In this document: in pieces, positions 52,001-64,000 of the stretch
How the letters are laid out: each line of letters begins with the position of its first letter
Position numbering within the stretch: the first letter of the stretch is position 1
From: Azadirachta indica
Taxonomy: Eukaryota > Streptophyta > Magnoliopsida > Sapindales > Meliaceae
Assembly: GCA_022749755.1 (NCBI GenBank)
Contig: CM040448.1
Span: forward strand, 1,422,481 to 1,486,480
Length of the DNA: 64,000 nucleotides
Direction: 5' to 3'
Position numbers and translations under genes: made by a program
The notes under the pieces: generated by a model
Told to the model about the DNA's origin: nothing
Databases searched by the model: none
What the model saw: the letters and a program-made list of their open reading frames with translations, nothing else

Positions 52001-55000
52001 AGAAGGTCAGATTTGCAAATTCATGGCTCCTGTGGTTGAATATATAAAATCACTAATTGATTGGTTGGAAGTTACGGTAGAGGAGGGAGAGAGAGACCTG
52101 TCTGCAGCATGTATGAACAGATTCGTTCATGGTATATTACTTGCTCTACGATATACTTTTGAGGAATTGGATTGGAGTTCCAGTGCTGTGTTGTCTGGTT
52201 ATTCAGAGATGAAATGTGCATTGGAGAAACTCCTGGAGCTAGTTATGCGAATAACTTCACTGGCACTCTGGGTGGTTTCTGCAGATGCCTGGTATCTGCC
52301 TGAGGACATGGATGATATGATTAATGATCATAATTTTTTGTTGGATGTTCCTGAGGAGGTAAGTGAGCCTACAAATTCTTTAGAGCATGAAGAGAAAAAT
52401 CCGAAGCTTGAGCAAGATGGCAGAACATCTGAACAGATTGTTATGGTTGGTTGCTGGCTAGCTATGAAAGAGGTACTTTCCTCATTTCTTTTGATAAACT
52501 GCCTATTGCCAAAGTTGAAAGTTTTTTTCTTTTGGTCTGTGAGGTTATTCACAGAATGTCTTTGGTTTTCAGGTTAGTCTTCTTTTGGGAACCATCATAA
52601 GAAAAATTCCTTTACCAAGTAATAGTTCTCCAGATTCATTAGAGTCTGGGAGCCACTTTTCTGATGCTGCTGCCACTGATTCAACAGTGACAATATCTGA
52701 TGCTATGCTTGACCTGAAACAACTTGAAAGAATTGGGAACCATTTCTTGGAAGTCCTTTTGAAGATGAAGCATAATGGTGCCATTGATAAGACAAGAGCT
52801 GGATTCACTGCCCTTTGCAACCGTTTACTTTGCTCAAATGATCCAAGGTAAGTTTCCATTAGTCTTTTCAGTTGGTGCCTTCTGATTTTATGTTTTGTTT
52901 CTTGCCTTGAGTGGAACAAGAACCTGAAGGGATTATGATGTTAATTGATGGCCTTTGTTCCTCGTTTTATGTGATTGCCATCAATTATATTGCTTAATAT
53001 GAAGCCAAAGGGAAACATACAGCATTAGGGAGCTTAAGTGATGTTATATTTTGTAGAAAAGAGCTATTCTAGTCATATTTCCCCAATCTAGTTGACATGG
53101 TGGTCATATGAATAAAATGCCTTGCCAATGGCAGTTTTGTTTCCTGATTAGAAATTGTCATGTATTTTTCAGGAAAAGAAGCTGTTTTTGAACTGCCCCT
53201 AGCCATAACCAATGCTTTAATATTATATGGTGTCAAATTAATATTTTCAATTTCATGGTTGATCTATCTAGCTTGTGTTTCAAAATTTTATGTAAAAATT
53301 TACTCAATGTAGATAAAGCCGTGTTTTGAAAGAATATTATTTGTTACAAGAAATATACATATTCCTGATATGTTGTCTCTCTTTGCAGACTTTGTAGGTT
53401 GATTGATGCTTGGATGGAGCAGCTTATGGAAAGAACCGTGGCCAAGGGACAAATAGTTGATGATTTGTTAAGAAGAAGTGCCGGCATTCCTGCTGCTTTC
53501 CTTGCTCTATTTCTTGCAGAACCAGAAGGCACGCCAAAGAAGCTTCTCCCACAGGCACTCAGGTGGCTAATAGATGTAGCTAACAAGTCTTTGCTTGATC
53601 TAAGTGAAAATAAAGGTGCAAGAACCAACGGGTGTCAAGTTTCAAGTTTAAACCCAGAGATAGAGTCTACGGTGCCGCCTGAGATGAATGCAACTTGGAA
53701 ATCCTCAAAGATAAGAGATGAGGGTGTCATTCCAACAGTGCATGCATTCAACATCCTTAGAGCTGCTTTTAATGATACGAACCTGGCAACTGATACCTCA
53801 GGCTTTTCTGCTGAAGCTTTGATTATTGCAATCCGCTCATTTTCTTCTCCCTACTGGGAGATTCGGAACAGTGCTTGTCTGGCGTACACTGCCCTGGTCC
53901 GGCGCATGATTGGATTTCTTAATGTTCAGAAACGAGAATCCGCACGGCGTGCTTTAACTGGGCTGGAATTTTTTCATAGGTATGATCTCTTTGACTAACA
54001 AATTTAATCTGATTTTAATTGTCTTTTGTATTTGCCGTGTACTTCTTCCATGGCCATAGACGGCCATCGACTTTTAGAAGTTCATGATTTGTCAAAGTTA
54101 GCCAAAACTTTGAATATCATATTTCCACGAGTTTCGTGAGTCTCAAGGTTGACACCAGTGAAATTTCAAATTTGAGGCCCAACATTTGAACTATTCATTG
54201 TTGTGTAGTTTTTAAGGGGCCAGGTTTTTGTTGTTTTTTTTTTTCCTTGTTTGCTCCCTGTTTAGAACGACTCGAAGATGCTTGTCCTTTAACAATTAAT
54301 TTAATCTATTTTCTTGAAGGTACCCCTTGTTGCATCCTTTTATATACAATGAACTGAAAGTTATAACTGAACTACTTGGGGATGGATCTTCTGGTCAATC
54401 AGCATCCAACCTGGCAAACGTTGTGCACCCAAGCTTGTGTCCTATGCTGATTCTTTTGTCTAGGCTCAAACCTTCAACACTTGCGGGTGAAAGTGGAGAT
54501 GAACTGGACCCCTTCCTGTTCTTGCCATTCATTAGAAGGTGTGCAACCCAAAGCAATCTAAAAGTTCGTGTTCTTGCATCTTGGGCTTTAACAGGTCTAG
54601 TTTCTAATGAGAAACTGCTGGTTGTCCTTCTCAATATTGCCTCAGAGTTACCTTGTGTTGAGGACCAGAATACAACTGCTCCTATTTCCTCATCGCACCC
54701 AACCTCTGGAATGCATCAACTGTCATTTAACTCAATCCACGGAATTCTATTGCAGTTAGGTTCTCTTCTGGATGCAAACTGCAGAAACCTTGTTGATTTC
54801 TCGAAGAAGGAACAGATACTTGGTGACTTGATCAAAATTCTTGGGCAGTGTTCATGGATAGCAAGCCCCAAAACATGCCCCTGCCCCATCCTTAACACTG
54901 CTTTCTTAAAAGTACTTGATCACATGCTCAGCATTGCAAGAACATGCCATAAAAGTAAAAGCTTTTACGCATTACGGAACCTACTTTTTGAGTTATCTGC

Positions 55001-56759
55001 TGATTGCTTAGATGTGGAAGATTCTGATGGGCTGGGATATTTTGATCCAACAATTGCTGAGCTTCGGGAACAAGCAGCTCTATCATATTTCAGTTGTGTG
55101 TTTCAGGCGTCTGAAGAAGCAGGCGAAGAAGTTCTTCGGATGCAACAGAGATTTTCTCCACTTGATTCAAAGTTGTCAAAGATCGCTGAAATGGAAAATA
55201 GTTTTGCTGGAATCCTGGAAATGATGGTCCGCTCATTGTCAGATTCATCATACGAAGTTCGGCTTGCAACATTAAAGTGGCTGCTTAAGTTCCTGAAATC
55301 AACAGAATCAGGTAACGAGGCATGTGAGCTGTCCAGCAATGAAACAAAGATCATTCAGAACTGGACCAAAACTAACCTGCAAGTAACAATGATGAATTGT
55401 TTAGAGTCGGAAAAAAATCATAGATGTACAAATTACATACTGAGGCTTCTTTTCAGTTGGAACTTGCTTCAGTTTCAGAAACCCAGCAGTGACATATCCA
55501 TTCAAACAATTTTCGTTGGCAGCATGGATTGTGATTCTGTTTTTCGGTTCTGGGACAAGCTGATGTCCTTATATGAGCTCACCAGACGTACTAAAACTAA
55601 AGAGACGCTGATCAACTGCATGGCAATATGTACAAGGCGTTTTGCAAATTTATGGACTAGTTTAATTCTAGCTGATGTAGAGAAGAAGAAAATGAATGCA
55701 TTCAGTGAATCCGATCATTTGGGAATATCTGCTCACTTGTTTGCATGCATTACTGCATTTGTGGACATAATTAAAAGGCATAGTTCCTCATCTGAGCCAG
55801 TGAACATACGCAAGGCAGCAACTGAATCTATAGTTGCATCAGGTTTGCTAGAACAAGCGGACGTTATAGGTTCTTATGTGTTCAACCACCCATTACCCTC
55901 TGAAAATTCATGTTCACAGTTTGAACCACAAGAAGCTGTTAATGTTTATGCCTGTCAAATACTGGAGATATGGTTCACATGTATCAAACTTCTGGAGGAT
56001 GAAGATAATGGGGTTAGACAGAGGCTTGCTAGTAAAGTCCAAAATTGTTTTTCTTTCAAAAGATTACAAAGCAGCTCTCATGGGGTTCCAAACCAAGTTG
56101 AGAAAGTGATTGAATTGAGTTTTGAGTATCTATCTTCCATCTTTGGTTCCTGGATTGAATATTTTGGTTACCTTTGCAAGTGGATACTCAATGCAGCCAG
56201 CCATGTGGTATCTGGAGGGGATCTAGTGAGACGGGTTTTTGACAAGGAAATTGATAATCATCACGAAGAGAAGCTTTTAATCAGTCAAATTTGTTGTTTC
56301 CACTTGGAGAAGATTCCTCTTGTGAAATCTTGGGCAATTGATTCATTGAACAGAGATTGTGTCAGAAATTATCTACTTGGTTGGAGAACGAGATTTTGCC
56401 ACCAGTTGATGTCATTTGTAAAGGAGCACGTCGAGAGGCAGGGAGGAGCAGATTGGATTGGTAGTGTTGGTAACCACAAGGATGCATTTCTACCATTATA
56501 TGCAAATTTGCTTGGCATTTATGCCCTCTCAAACTGCGTCTTTCATGTGGAAACTGAAAATGCTTTGCATTTACTCTCCGAAGTCATTGAACTTGGTAGA
56601 ATCATCAGTCCATTTCTTAGGAACCCTTCGATTTGTAATATATATTTGTTAGTAGTCAAATTACATGAGAAAAAGATTGGCGCAACTGCTGACGAGACAG
56701 TTGAATTCAAATCGGACATGATTTGGGATAATTTTGATCCTTATTTTCTTCTTAGGTAA
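49062..56759 (+). CDS. THADA/Trm732-like protein (DUF2428), tRNA methylation cofactor
   Basis: Four exons (49062-52472, 52573-52847, 53389-53979 and 54320-56759) join in frame to about 2238 aa, close to other plant THADA homologues. The start reads MSAKWRALQHRHRYTYSAVV and the end is DNFDPYFLLR. The whole protein looks like helical HEAT/armadillo-type repeats. The DUF2428 hallmark RRSAGIPAAFLALFLAEPEG lies at about 1257-1276, followed by FSSPYWEIRNSACLAYTALV. In yeast the homologue Trm732 partners the Trm7 methyltransferase to 2'-O-methylate position 32 of the tRNA anticodon loop, and human THADA has the same role with FTSJ1. The plant function is inferred from that. The gene looks intact, with an unusually long first exon (3.4 kb). 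The final stop overlaps a donor-like AG|GTAAG, so a further 3' exon is possible but not needed. Confidence 0.93.
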
Positions 56760-57720
56760 GATTGAAACTTGCATACCAGCATTGCAATTCATAACCCAGG
56801 TTGTAGAATTTTGAAGACAGGATAGATTTTCTTCTTCTACAAAATAATTCAATGTATCGTATAAAGATTCATTTCATTGTTTCGGTATGCTATTTTGTAA
56901 TGAACTATTGCCATGAAGGCGTGTATGAGATTATGTAATAGTCCTTATTAATTTGATGTTTTATCCTCTTTCTGATGCATTTCTCCTCATTTTGTATGGA
57001 TAATTATTGCATCTATGTTCACACTAACATTTAGAAACTCATCAGTAGAAGTCATTTTCAGCAGATTATTATTTGGATTTGTGTATAATGAATCATGACC
57101 AGATATCTATGATGTGCTTCTTAGAAAGGACATTTTTTCCTTGTTTATGGATACAATCAATAAAAATCCTCCATAAAATCCAAAATTTGCTAATAAAGAA
57201 CACTGTGTCCCAGTGCATCAAATAATCATCAACACAATACATGATCTTATTTGTTAAGGAACTCTAAATGCATCATTGATAAAGAATCATAATGACTGTT
57301 TCATCTTAATATCTGATACAGAATTAAATTTTACCGTTCTATGAAAATGGAGGGTTTCAAGAGTAACTCAATGGAGGCAAAAGACATTTTTGAAAATTTC
57401 TCTGCCTCGCTTACATTTGGCAGTCACCTTGTGCTATTAATGAAAATGGAAGCTCATTTGGATATCTACCCCAAAAAAGAGCAAGCATCATATAGAGCAG
57501 GTCCGCAGCCAGAAAATGGAAACATAAAAGTTTTAAGTTCGTGAACAATACTGTAGGAAGCTAAACAAATGCATTGAGCATCTCCTTCATTGACTTCGAA
57601 CTCCCTACATTATATAGCTACTATCTTTTGTACCAATAAAGGATATGATACTGCTAGTGGATTGCTTGCCTTGCCGCCGTAGAGAATCGCAGCAAGATGC
57701 GAGGTAATTTAGCTAAGTGC
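56760..57720. other. Convergent 3' region between THADA-like and NRP-like genes
   Basis: Probably the 3' UTRs of both genes. The 67-codon frame at 57341-57544 resembles no known protein. Nothing else recognised. Confidence 0.45.
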
Positions 57721-60444
57721 CTAATTACCATCTTCTCCATTATCATCATCATCGCCATTTTCCTGATCAAAAAGTATCATTCAGAAGTTATACGTACTTC
57801 CAGGCACTAATCACTATATAAATACATTACTTCATACGTTCATGCCAACAAGCTCAGGTTTTTCTTTTTTCTCTCATTACCTCTTCATCACCTTCATCTC
57901 TGTCAGAATCCTCTTCTTCACCGGCCTCCTGCAACAAATTTGAACAAAGATCAAATCAAGGGAAACTTATTCTGGAACATCTTTATTCAATCAGTCATCA
58001 ATGTATGAGAAGAAAAAAAATGTATATAAAGCATTAAATATATAAAAATAAAAAGGGAAAGACCAAGAAAGATATTACATTGTTGAAATACTTGAGAGGA
58101 TTGGGCCACAAATCCTCCTTAATAATTTCTGCCACCTGCAATTTGAAGGTGAAAGAAAGCACTTAACAAAAGAGAGACAAAAGGGAAGCTCTTAACTGAT
58201 ACTAGGTTGGATGGAAATTGTGACAAAGGTAGCAAAATAATGGATAAAATTATCCTACTCTACTGAAGTATTAGATGCATTATTTCTCTGTCATAATAGA
58301 TCAATAACAAGATATTAATGCGCACAGTTGTTAAGAAGCATAAAAAATATTCACCTCATCTTGAAGCTCAACAAAATCTTTCTGTTCAGTGTCAGCGAAC
58401 CAAGTAAAGAAGCTGTGTACACAAAATTGATAATAAAATAGTTGAAATACAAAAATGTTAATAAGAAAGTTGAAAAGATAATGGAATCTAAGGGTTTATT
58501 CCTTACTGAACTTGTTTCTGATGACAGTGATATGCATGGGTCATTCCATGATTTCCTTGATTAAAACATTTCACCATAAAACCTAATGGCATTAGACCCA
58601 TAGATAGTTAGACTATGTACTAAGAAAAAGTAATCACCTCTCTTCTGACAATGCTCGCTTGTTTCCTTTTTTCTCATGATTGATTCCATTAGCAGTGCCC
58701 TTCAAAAGTTCCGATACATTAAACATTTATTAAAAAAAAAAGTAAGAATTGACAGAAAAGCACCAAAGGCAGAGTGTGTCACCATTACCATGCCTTCTTT
58801 CCATTTAATGGGAGTACCAGTTATCTTAGTTGTTCCCTCATCAAGGAATGTGAATGTTTTTGACAACTTTCTGTTTTCAAAATGAGGATTCTCATTGAAA
58901 TGCTGAAATTTCCAAATCCAAGAAAAAAAAAATGTCATTACCAAAAACTCAGAACATTATTTGAGTAACAAGAAAACAACCCAGTGACAGATGGAAGAAT
59001 GAAGTAATATATAACAATAGCCTGGCATCCCCAAACAAGAATTGAGGATATAAATTATTAGGTACAGCTTGGACCTACTAAACAAGAATCAAGCGAGCAA
59101 CTTACGAATGCGATGCAGTACCCTGATTTCACATCTTTGAAGTCCTCGACATCAAGAGAATGCATATACTTGAAGATCTATATCAATAACAAAAGAAAGT
59201 GATTCTGTGCAATTATACAAGCATTCATTTCCTTGTGAATAGGAAAGTTTCAAGTCTTATATTATTCCTCAAAATGGATGAAATTGTAGTTTGAAAACAT
59301 CGGATTATAATAAATATGAAGTTTAGTTTAATAATTTTAATACAAGGGCCAAACCTTCTGATCTTCCTCATTCAGAAGATCGCAGAGAGCAGGATGACTC
59401 AGGAACTGCATAAAGTTAAAGATCACATATCATACAAACGGAACAATATCCAATGCATTCTGAGATTCATCAGAAAAGTTGAAATGCTTTGTGGCATGTA
59501 GATGAACTAGGAATTGGAAATTCTTGGAAATATATGGAACACTAACAGCATTTAACCAGAAGTCGGGGATAGATTTGATGATCTCATTCCTTTTGTTATA
59601 GACAGGCCTCCGTATTTCGTTATATTTCTGCTCAATCTCCAACACTTTGTCACTGGCTTCTTCATTCACCTATTGAATGGAAAACCAATTGCCTTGTTAG
59701 TCTCATAACCAACCAGCAAAACCAAATAATACATATCAAATTACTAGTCAAACTCAAACCATATGTACAGAACGACTTAAAGTTAAGATCATCAACACTC
59801 GAGCCAAAAACAACCTTATTCACCTCAGCTGAATAATAGATTACCTTTTCTCAGTCCCCAAACAACAAAATAATCAAGGTTTGAAATAAAAATAGTTAAT
59901 GTTAGTGACGTTTTATTTTCGAAGACCAACATACAAAGAGGAAAACAACTGACTACAACATTCTCAAGACAAATTATATGAAAATAAAGACAGGTACATG
60001 ATTGTGTCACAACAACAAAATAAAAAATTATACCATATCCACATTCTAATACATACATTATACAAAAATGTACATTAATGTTGTATAAATGATTAGTCAT
60101 TACCTCCACAAATAAAAACCCATCTGGTTTAATCTCTTTATATCACAAACAAACAAAAGTCCACATCTTTTACCATATCAAACCATCAAAATCACAAATT
60201 TTAAAAATGTACATACACGACAAGTTATAAAATGCATGCGTACATACACAGAGAAACATACATGCATGCATAAATAAATGTACATAAATAGGGAGGTGGG
60301 GAGATTAAAAACCTTTTCAAGCTCATCTTGGACCTCCTGCAACTTCTCGATGGAGAGAACGAGTTCACAGTCAAGGCCGTTAGCATTCTGATCATCCTCA
60401 ACTTTCTCAGCCACCTTAGATTTCTTTCCCCTGTCCGCCACCAT
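57721..60444 (-). CDS. NRP1: NAP1-related protein (SET/NRP histone chaperone)
   Basis: Ten exons join in frame: 60444-60313, 59669-59547, 59405-59355, 59177-59106, 58902-58789, 58699-58638, 58412-58355, 58135-58079, 57928-57881 and 57762-57721. The product is 252 aa, near the Arabidopsis NRP1/NRP2 length. Residues about 25-80 form the long dimerisation helix ([20 protein letters not shown] to [16 protein letters not shown]). The NAP earmuff follows, with [40 protein letters not shown] and the SFFTWFAD motif. The C-terminus is acidic ([20 protein letters not shown]). The family binds H2A/H2B, assists nucleosome assembly and H2A.Z handling, and supports root growth and recombination. The start at 60444 ([14 protein letters not shown]) fits the family. 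The NRP1/NRP2 distinction is not certain. Confidence 0.95.
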
Positions 60445-63410
60445 TTTTGCAGGGAAACAAAACTTTATCTGTTGTTCTGATTTTCTCGGGGAAATGAGGG
60501 AAAATTAAGAATGTCAGTAACAAGAAGAAGAAAGGCTACCAGACACAAGGGGTTTGTTTGCCTTCTCGGAACTGCAATATGTTTAGAGGGGTTTCAAAGC
60601 GAACCTATATATGTCAGAAGAGATCTTGGGTCCCACAATTCCAACTATTTTATTGTGAGGTGATTATAACATCTAGGACCCCTTTATTTTACATGTTTAT
60701 ATAAACAATGACTCAAAGTTTCTACTTGTATCAAATAGGTCCTCAGAGCGACCAACCCATTTTACATGTTTAAAATGATGGGATAAGATTAAGAATTTTT
60801 TTTTACATAATTGTTTACATTAAATATAAGTTGTTAGATTTAAATACATATAATATTTAAAATTATATTTAATATATGCATTAATTATAAATATATTAAT
60901 TACATAATTAGATATAATTTATATAGTTTGATATAATTAAATCTAACGATTTATATTTGACGTAAAAAATTGTATAAAAAAAAACTGTTAATTATATTAT
61001 ATATATATATATATATTTACATACTCAATATTTTAAGGCCAAAATTTATCACATCAAAGGGTAATTTGATTTTTTCAACAGAGGCATGGACTTAGATACA
61101 AAATGAACAAGTTGAATGTCTACTTGTAAAGATGCACAAATTTAGTGGTTAATATATTATTATCCCAAACCAAATTTAGGTGTGAGTTTAAAAATATTTT
61201 TGTCAGATATTAAGCATATAGTTACGACTTTAAGTTTAATTGAATTTCAATATCATATTTAAATTAAATAATAAAGTTTATTCCTTCTTTGATATAAAGT
61301 TTATATTTGGATCGGTAAAATTGTTATTTATCTTATAATTATTAGTTACTTATTATATCTTTTCTATATTTGCGTAATTTTTTTTAATATAAGTATTATT
61401 TTCATTTAATTCTAACTCGGTCTAAGTTTAATGTCAATTTCACTCCTAATTACTAATTAAAGATTAGGATTAAGAAAAAAATATTGAAATCAAATGCGTC
61501 ATATGTGAAATGTCTTTAAAATTGAGGATCCTTTTGGGAGTTCTTTGGGTTGCAAAAAGTAATTGCCCAAAGTCTTCGTGTAAACCAAGCATTTTTGGAC
61601 CCATTTCCAGTATAATTGGATAAAAATTAATTTCTATTTTATTCGAAGGCTAATGCTCACCATTTAAAATTGAAGAATACCATTATATTCTCTAGTAAGA
61701 TTTTCAGTATAATAAAATAAATACGTTAATATTAAATTTTGTCACTTATTATTAACTAATAAAATTTTTAAGTTGAGAAAACAATTTTTCATTCTCTCTT
61801 TCTGGCTTTTATATACTTCTTATTTCTTTAGTTTTGTTAAAATATTAATTTTGATAAAATTTTAATTATAAATAATTAAGAATTTTGGTTTACTTATAAT
61901 TCAGACCAAATAAAATTTTTTCAAGAAATACTTCATTGAATTTAGTTTAATGAAAAATTTTGATGAAAATTTTTGAATTTAAACTTTATTCTTTATTTTT
62001 TAGGTCCTTTTTCGTTCATTGAGTTTGGTTTTAATAACAAAAATTTGATAAAAATTTTATGAATTGAATTTTATTCTTTTGTCTTTTGAACTTTTTTTTC
62101 TTTAATATAAATTTAAGTACCTATCTTATTAAACTATTACTCAGGTGAAAATCAACCTTATTTAAAAGTTGAAAAAGTGGTTCAACATACCATATTAAAA
62201 GTGCTTCTCGACTAAAATACTTTTCCATTTTGTTCAGTCTTGAAGTGGACTAATTTAGCTATTCGTAAACTATCACCAAGTTTCATTATCATTCAATACC
62301 TGGAAAATTGGCAATAAATGTTTCCTACGCAAAACTTAAGGTTTGTTTGTCCGATTTCAAACAGCATTTTTGGATACTTTCATAATTTCAATTTTCAAGA
62401 ATTAAAATGCTTTGAAATCTAATTTAAACAAAACGGTCAATCCAATCTTCTTTTTCCTTTTTTAGCATTTCTGTTAAGTTGAATACATCCTATAAATCGA
62501 TAAACCAATTCGGTTAATTAATTTATTTAAAACACAACAATAAATAAATCAAACACCTTTTTATTTAATGTAATCAGGATTTAATTTCTTTATTTATCGT
62601 GTCATTTCAAAAAATTTTACTTGTTAAATCAACTAACACTCATGTCATTATTTGAAATTAGATAAATTTAATTAACTCATTAAGAATATTTATAAAACAC
62701 AGAAAATATTCCGAATTGTTGATGGCAAATTGAATTTTACTGCAAATCGATTATTACTTAACACTGGAGCCAAACACGTCCTCGTTCTTCATACACTCGT
62801 CTCTACTATATTAGACAAAGACGCGGCGACTGTAATACCCCGCCGGTTTCCGAAAATACCCTCCCTTTTATAGGCAATAAAGGTTGGGAGAATATCATTT
62901 GCATCCCTCGAGTATTATGTTTTCTCAACCGAGTTTCTAATAATTTTTTTTACTAATTAATGACCAAATTATTTTTATAATCTTATATTTTGACCGATAC
63001 AACACAAGTACTTGTTAAATATGACATACCTACTAGTTTAAATTTTTTTAATGATAATTTTTTCTTATAAAATTTTATTATTTAATTTATAATTACAAAA
63101 TTACTTATTAAGGGTTAAAAAGTTATTTTTAAATAAAAACAAATTTTAAGTTTTTAGTTAGAGTCTTTTGGACTTTTTAAAAAATAATTTATTGTCTTTT
63201 AAAAGCTCGTTCGTTGAGGTAATTAATAGCTAGCCGGTTACTAAAAGTTGTGACTGAAAATTTTGGTCATAAAATTTCGACTAGTGCAAGTCTCTGTCTC
63301 TTCCTGTGAAAACATAAAAGCTGAGGGACGGATTCATATAGGTTGTTATCTCACATGGAATCCCCATGAGGATATTATGGTAATATAAGCCCGAGAGAAT
63401 AAACTATCCG
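60445..63410. other. AT-rich intergenic spacer
   Basis: The first 100-200 bases hold the NRP promoter and leader. The rest shows no gene on either strand. It contains a (TA)n tract at about 60994-61016 and long homopolymeric A/T stretches. Confidence 0.5.
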
Positions 63411-63415
63411 GCTTC

Positions 63416-63423
63416 TATAAATA
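63416..63423 (+). promoter_or_regulatory. TATA box of the rightmost gene
   Basis: TATAAATA, followed by CT-rich leader-like sequence (63450-63480) and an ATG with a splice donor at 63598-63608. Expected start near 63447. Confidence 0.55.
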
Positions 63424-63597
63424 TCAAAATCATTCAAGTTTTCAGGTTGCATTTCTCCGCCTCCTTTCACTCTCTCTAGTCACAAAACGACAGCTGAAGC
63501 TGCCGCGTATAAATATCAGGGTTTGTAGAATATTACTCCAGTTTCAGTATTGACGCTGCCCGCTCATTTGATTTGCCCTAGAAATTAGGGTTCTTCA

Positions 63598-64000
63598 ATG
63601 GATCTGGTACGAGGCTCCGTTTCTTTGTTTTCTTGAATGAGCGCTGTGTAAAAATGGGTTTTTCTTGAGCTTTCTTGCGGGTTTTGGCATTTTCTCGACG
63701 AAAGAACTGGATTTTCGGTTTCTGTGAAAGTTGCTAAAACGTTTGTTTTTTCTTCCAAGCTGGCGTTCAGCTTCTCATGTGAAATGTGGAAAAAGTTGAT
63801 TTTCTCGGAATTTCGGCGTCTTCTTGAGAAAAAATCTGGATTTTAGTGCTGTGAAAGTCACTGAAACGTTCTTTTATTCTCTGACCTCGATTCCTTTCTT
63901 TTTTCTTTGAAAAAAAAGTGTCGGGAAAAAAATCTGCAGTTTCAGCGTCGACGAGCAGCTACTGAAACATTTCCAAGCTTGATTTCAATTTTTATATTTA
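63598..64000 (+). CDS. 5' end of a gene running off the right edge (first exon encodes MDL)
   Basis: A TATA box at 63416, a pyrimidine-rich leader of about 150 bases and an AGGGTTCTTC motif precede ATG GAT CTG, which is followed at once by a GTACG donor. The first coding exon would be 63598-63606 and the remainder of the window its first intron, T-rich as plant introns are. The product cannot be named from three residues. Alternatively the transcript begins translation further downstream. Confidence 0.4.
63701..63970. repeat. Degenerate repeats in the first intron of the rightmost gene
   Basis: Three related segments occur at 63701-63745, 63830-63871 and 63926-63970. The first two share AACTGGATTTT or ATCTGGATTTT, GCTGTGAAAGT or TCTGTGAAAGT, and an AAACGTT ending. 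The third is weaker and ends ACTGAAACAT. Confidence 0.55.

Noticed and set aside
57341..57544. 67-codon ORF after the THADA-like gene as an extra exon
   Set aside because: The upstream reading frame already ends in the family-typical FDPYFLLR, and this ORF has no similarity or splice join that extends it sensibly.

Overview
The window is nuclear DNA from a dicot plant: AT-rich spacers with many (AT)n and (TTAA)n tracts, genes interrupted by GT-AG introns, and proteins that read as close orthologues of well-known angiosperm genes. The exact species cannot be fixed from sequence alone; a woody eudicot such as Citrus is my low-confidence guess. I see no rRNA, tRNA, CRISPR array or intact transposon. 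Exon joins were worked out by hand from splice sites and reading-frame continuity.

Layout, left to right. 0.86-4.4 kb (-): an RRM protein of the BPA1 (binding partner of ACD11) family. 7.9-8.7 kb (-): a small atypical bHLH of the PRE/ILI type. 9-16 kb: mostly AT-rich spacer with microsatellites, one TATA-linked 24-codon ORF and a few hairpins. 16.2-22.7 kb (-): a complete ten-exon ABCB19 auxin transporter gene (about 1251 aa). 23-29.5 kb: spacer. 29.7-31.4 kb (+): a four-exon alpha-tubulin gene (450 aa) with MSA-like AACGG promoter motifs. 32.5-32.9 kb (-): an unrecognised 148-aa protein with a dense G-box/ABRE-like promoter. 34.3-36.6 kb (-): 40S ribosomal protein S9 (uS4). 37.2-45.4 kb (-): a decayed gene of the PELP1/RIX1 ribosome-biogenesis family, with at least three in-frame stops and a frameshift. 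46.0-47.3 kb (+): a truncated, stop-ridden copy of the splicing factor SKIP. 47.5-48.05 kb: four related hairpins in tandem. 49.1-56.8 kb (+): a four-exon THADA/Trm732-like gene (about 2238 aa). 57.7-60.4 kb (-): a ten-exon NAP1-related (SET/NRP) histone chaperone (252 aa). 63.4 kb to the right edge (+): the promoter and first small exon of a gene that continues outside.

Most of the genes are housekeeping or growth genes (ribosome, tubulin, histone chaperone, tRNA-modification helper) together with two growth regulators (PRE-like bHLH and ABCB19); they do not form a pathway cluster. The most unusual item is the hairpin array at 47.53-48.05 kb. Its four foldbacks repeat every 138-144 bp, their arms change in matching ways between copies, and a TATA box lies just outside the array on the minus strand. 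This looks like a polycistronic MIRNA cluster; one arm loosely resembles the miR482/2118 superfamily.
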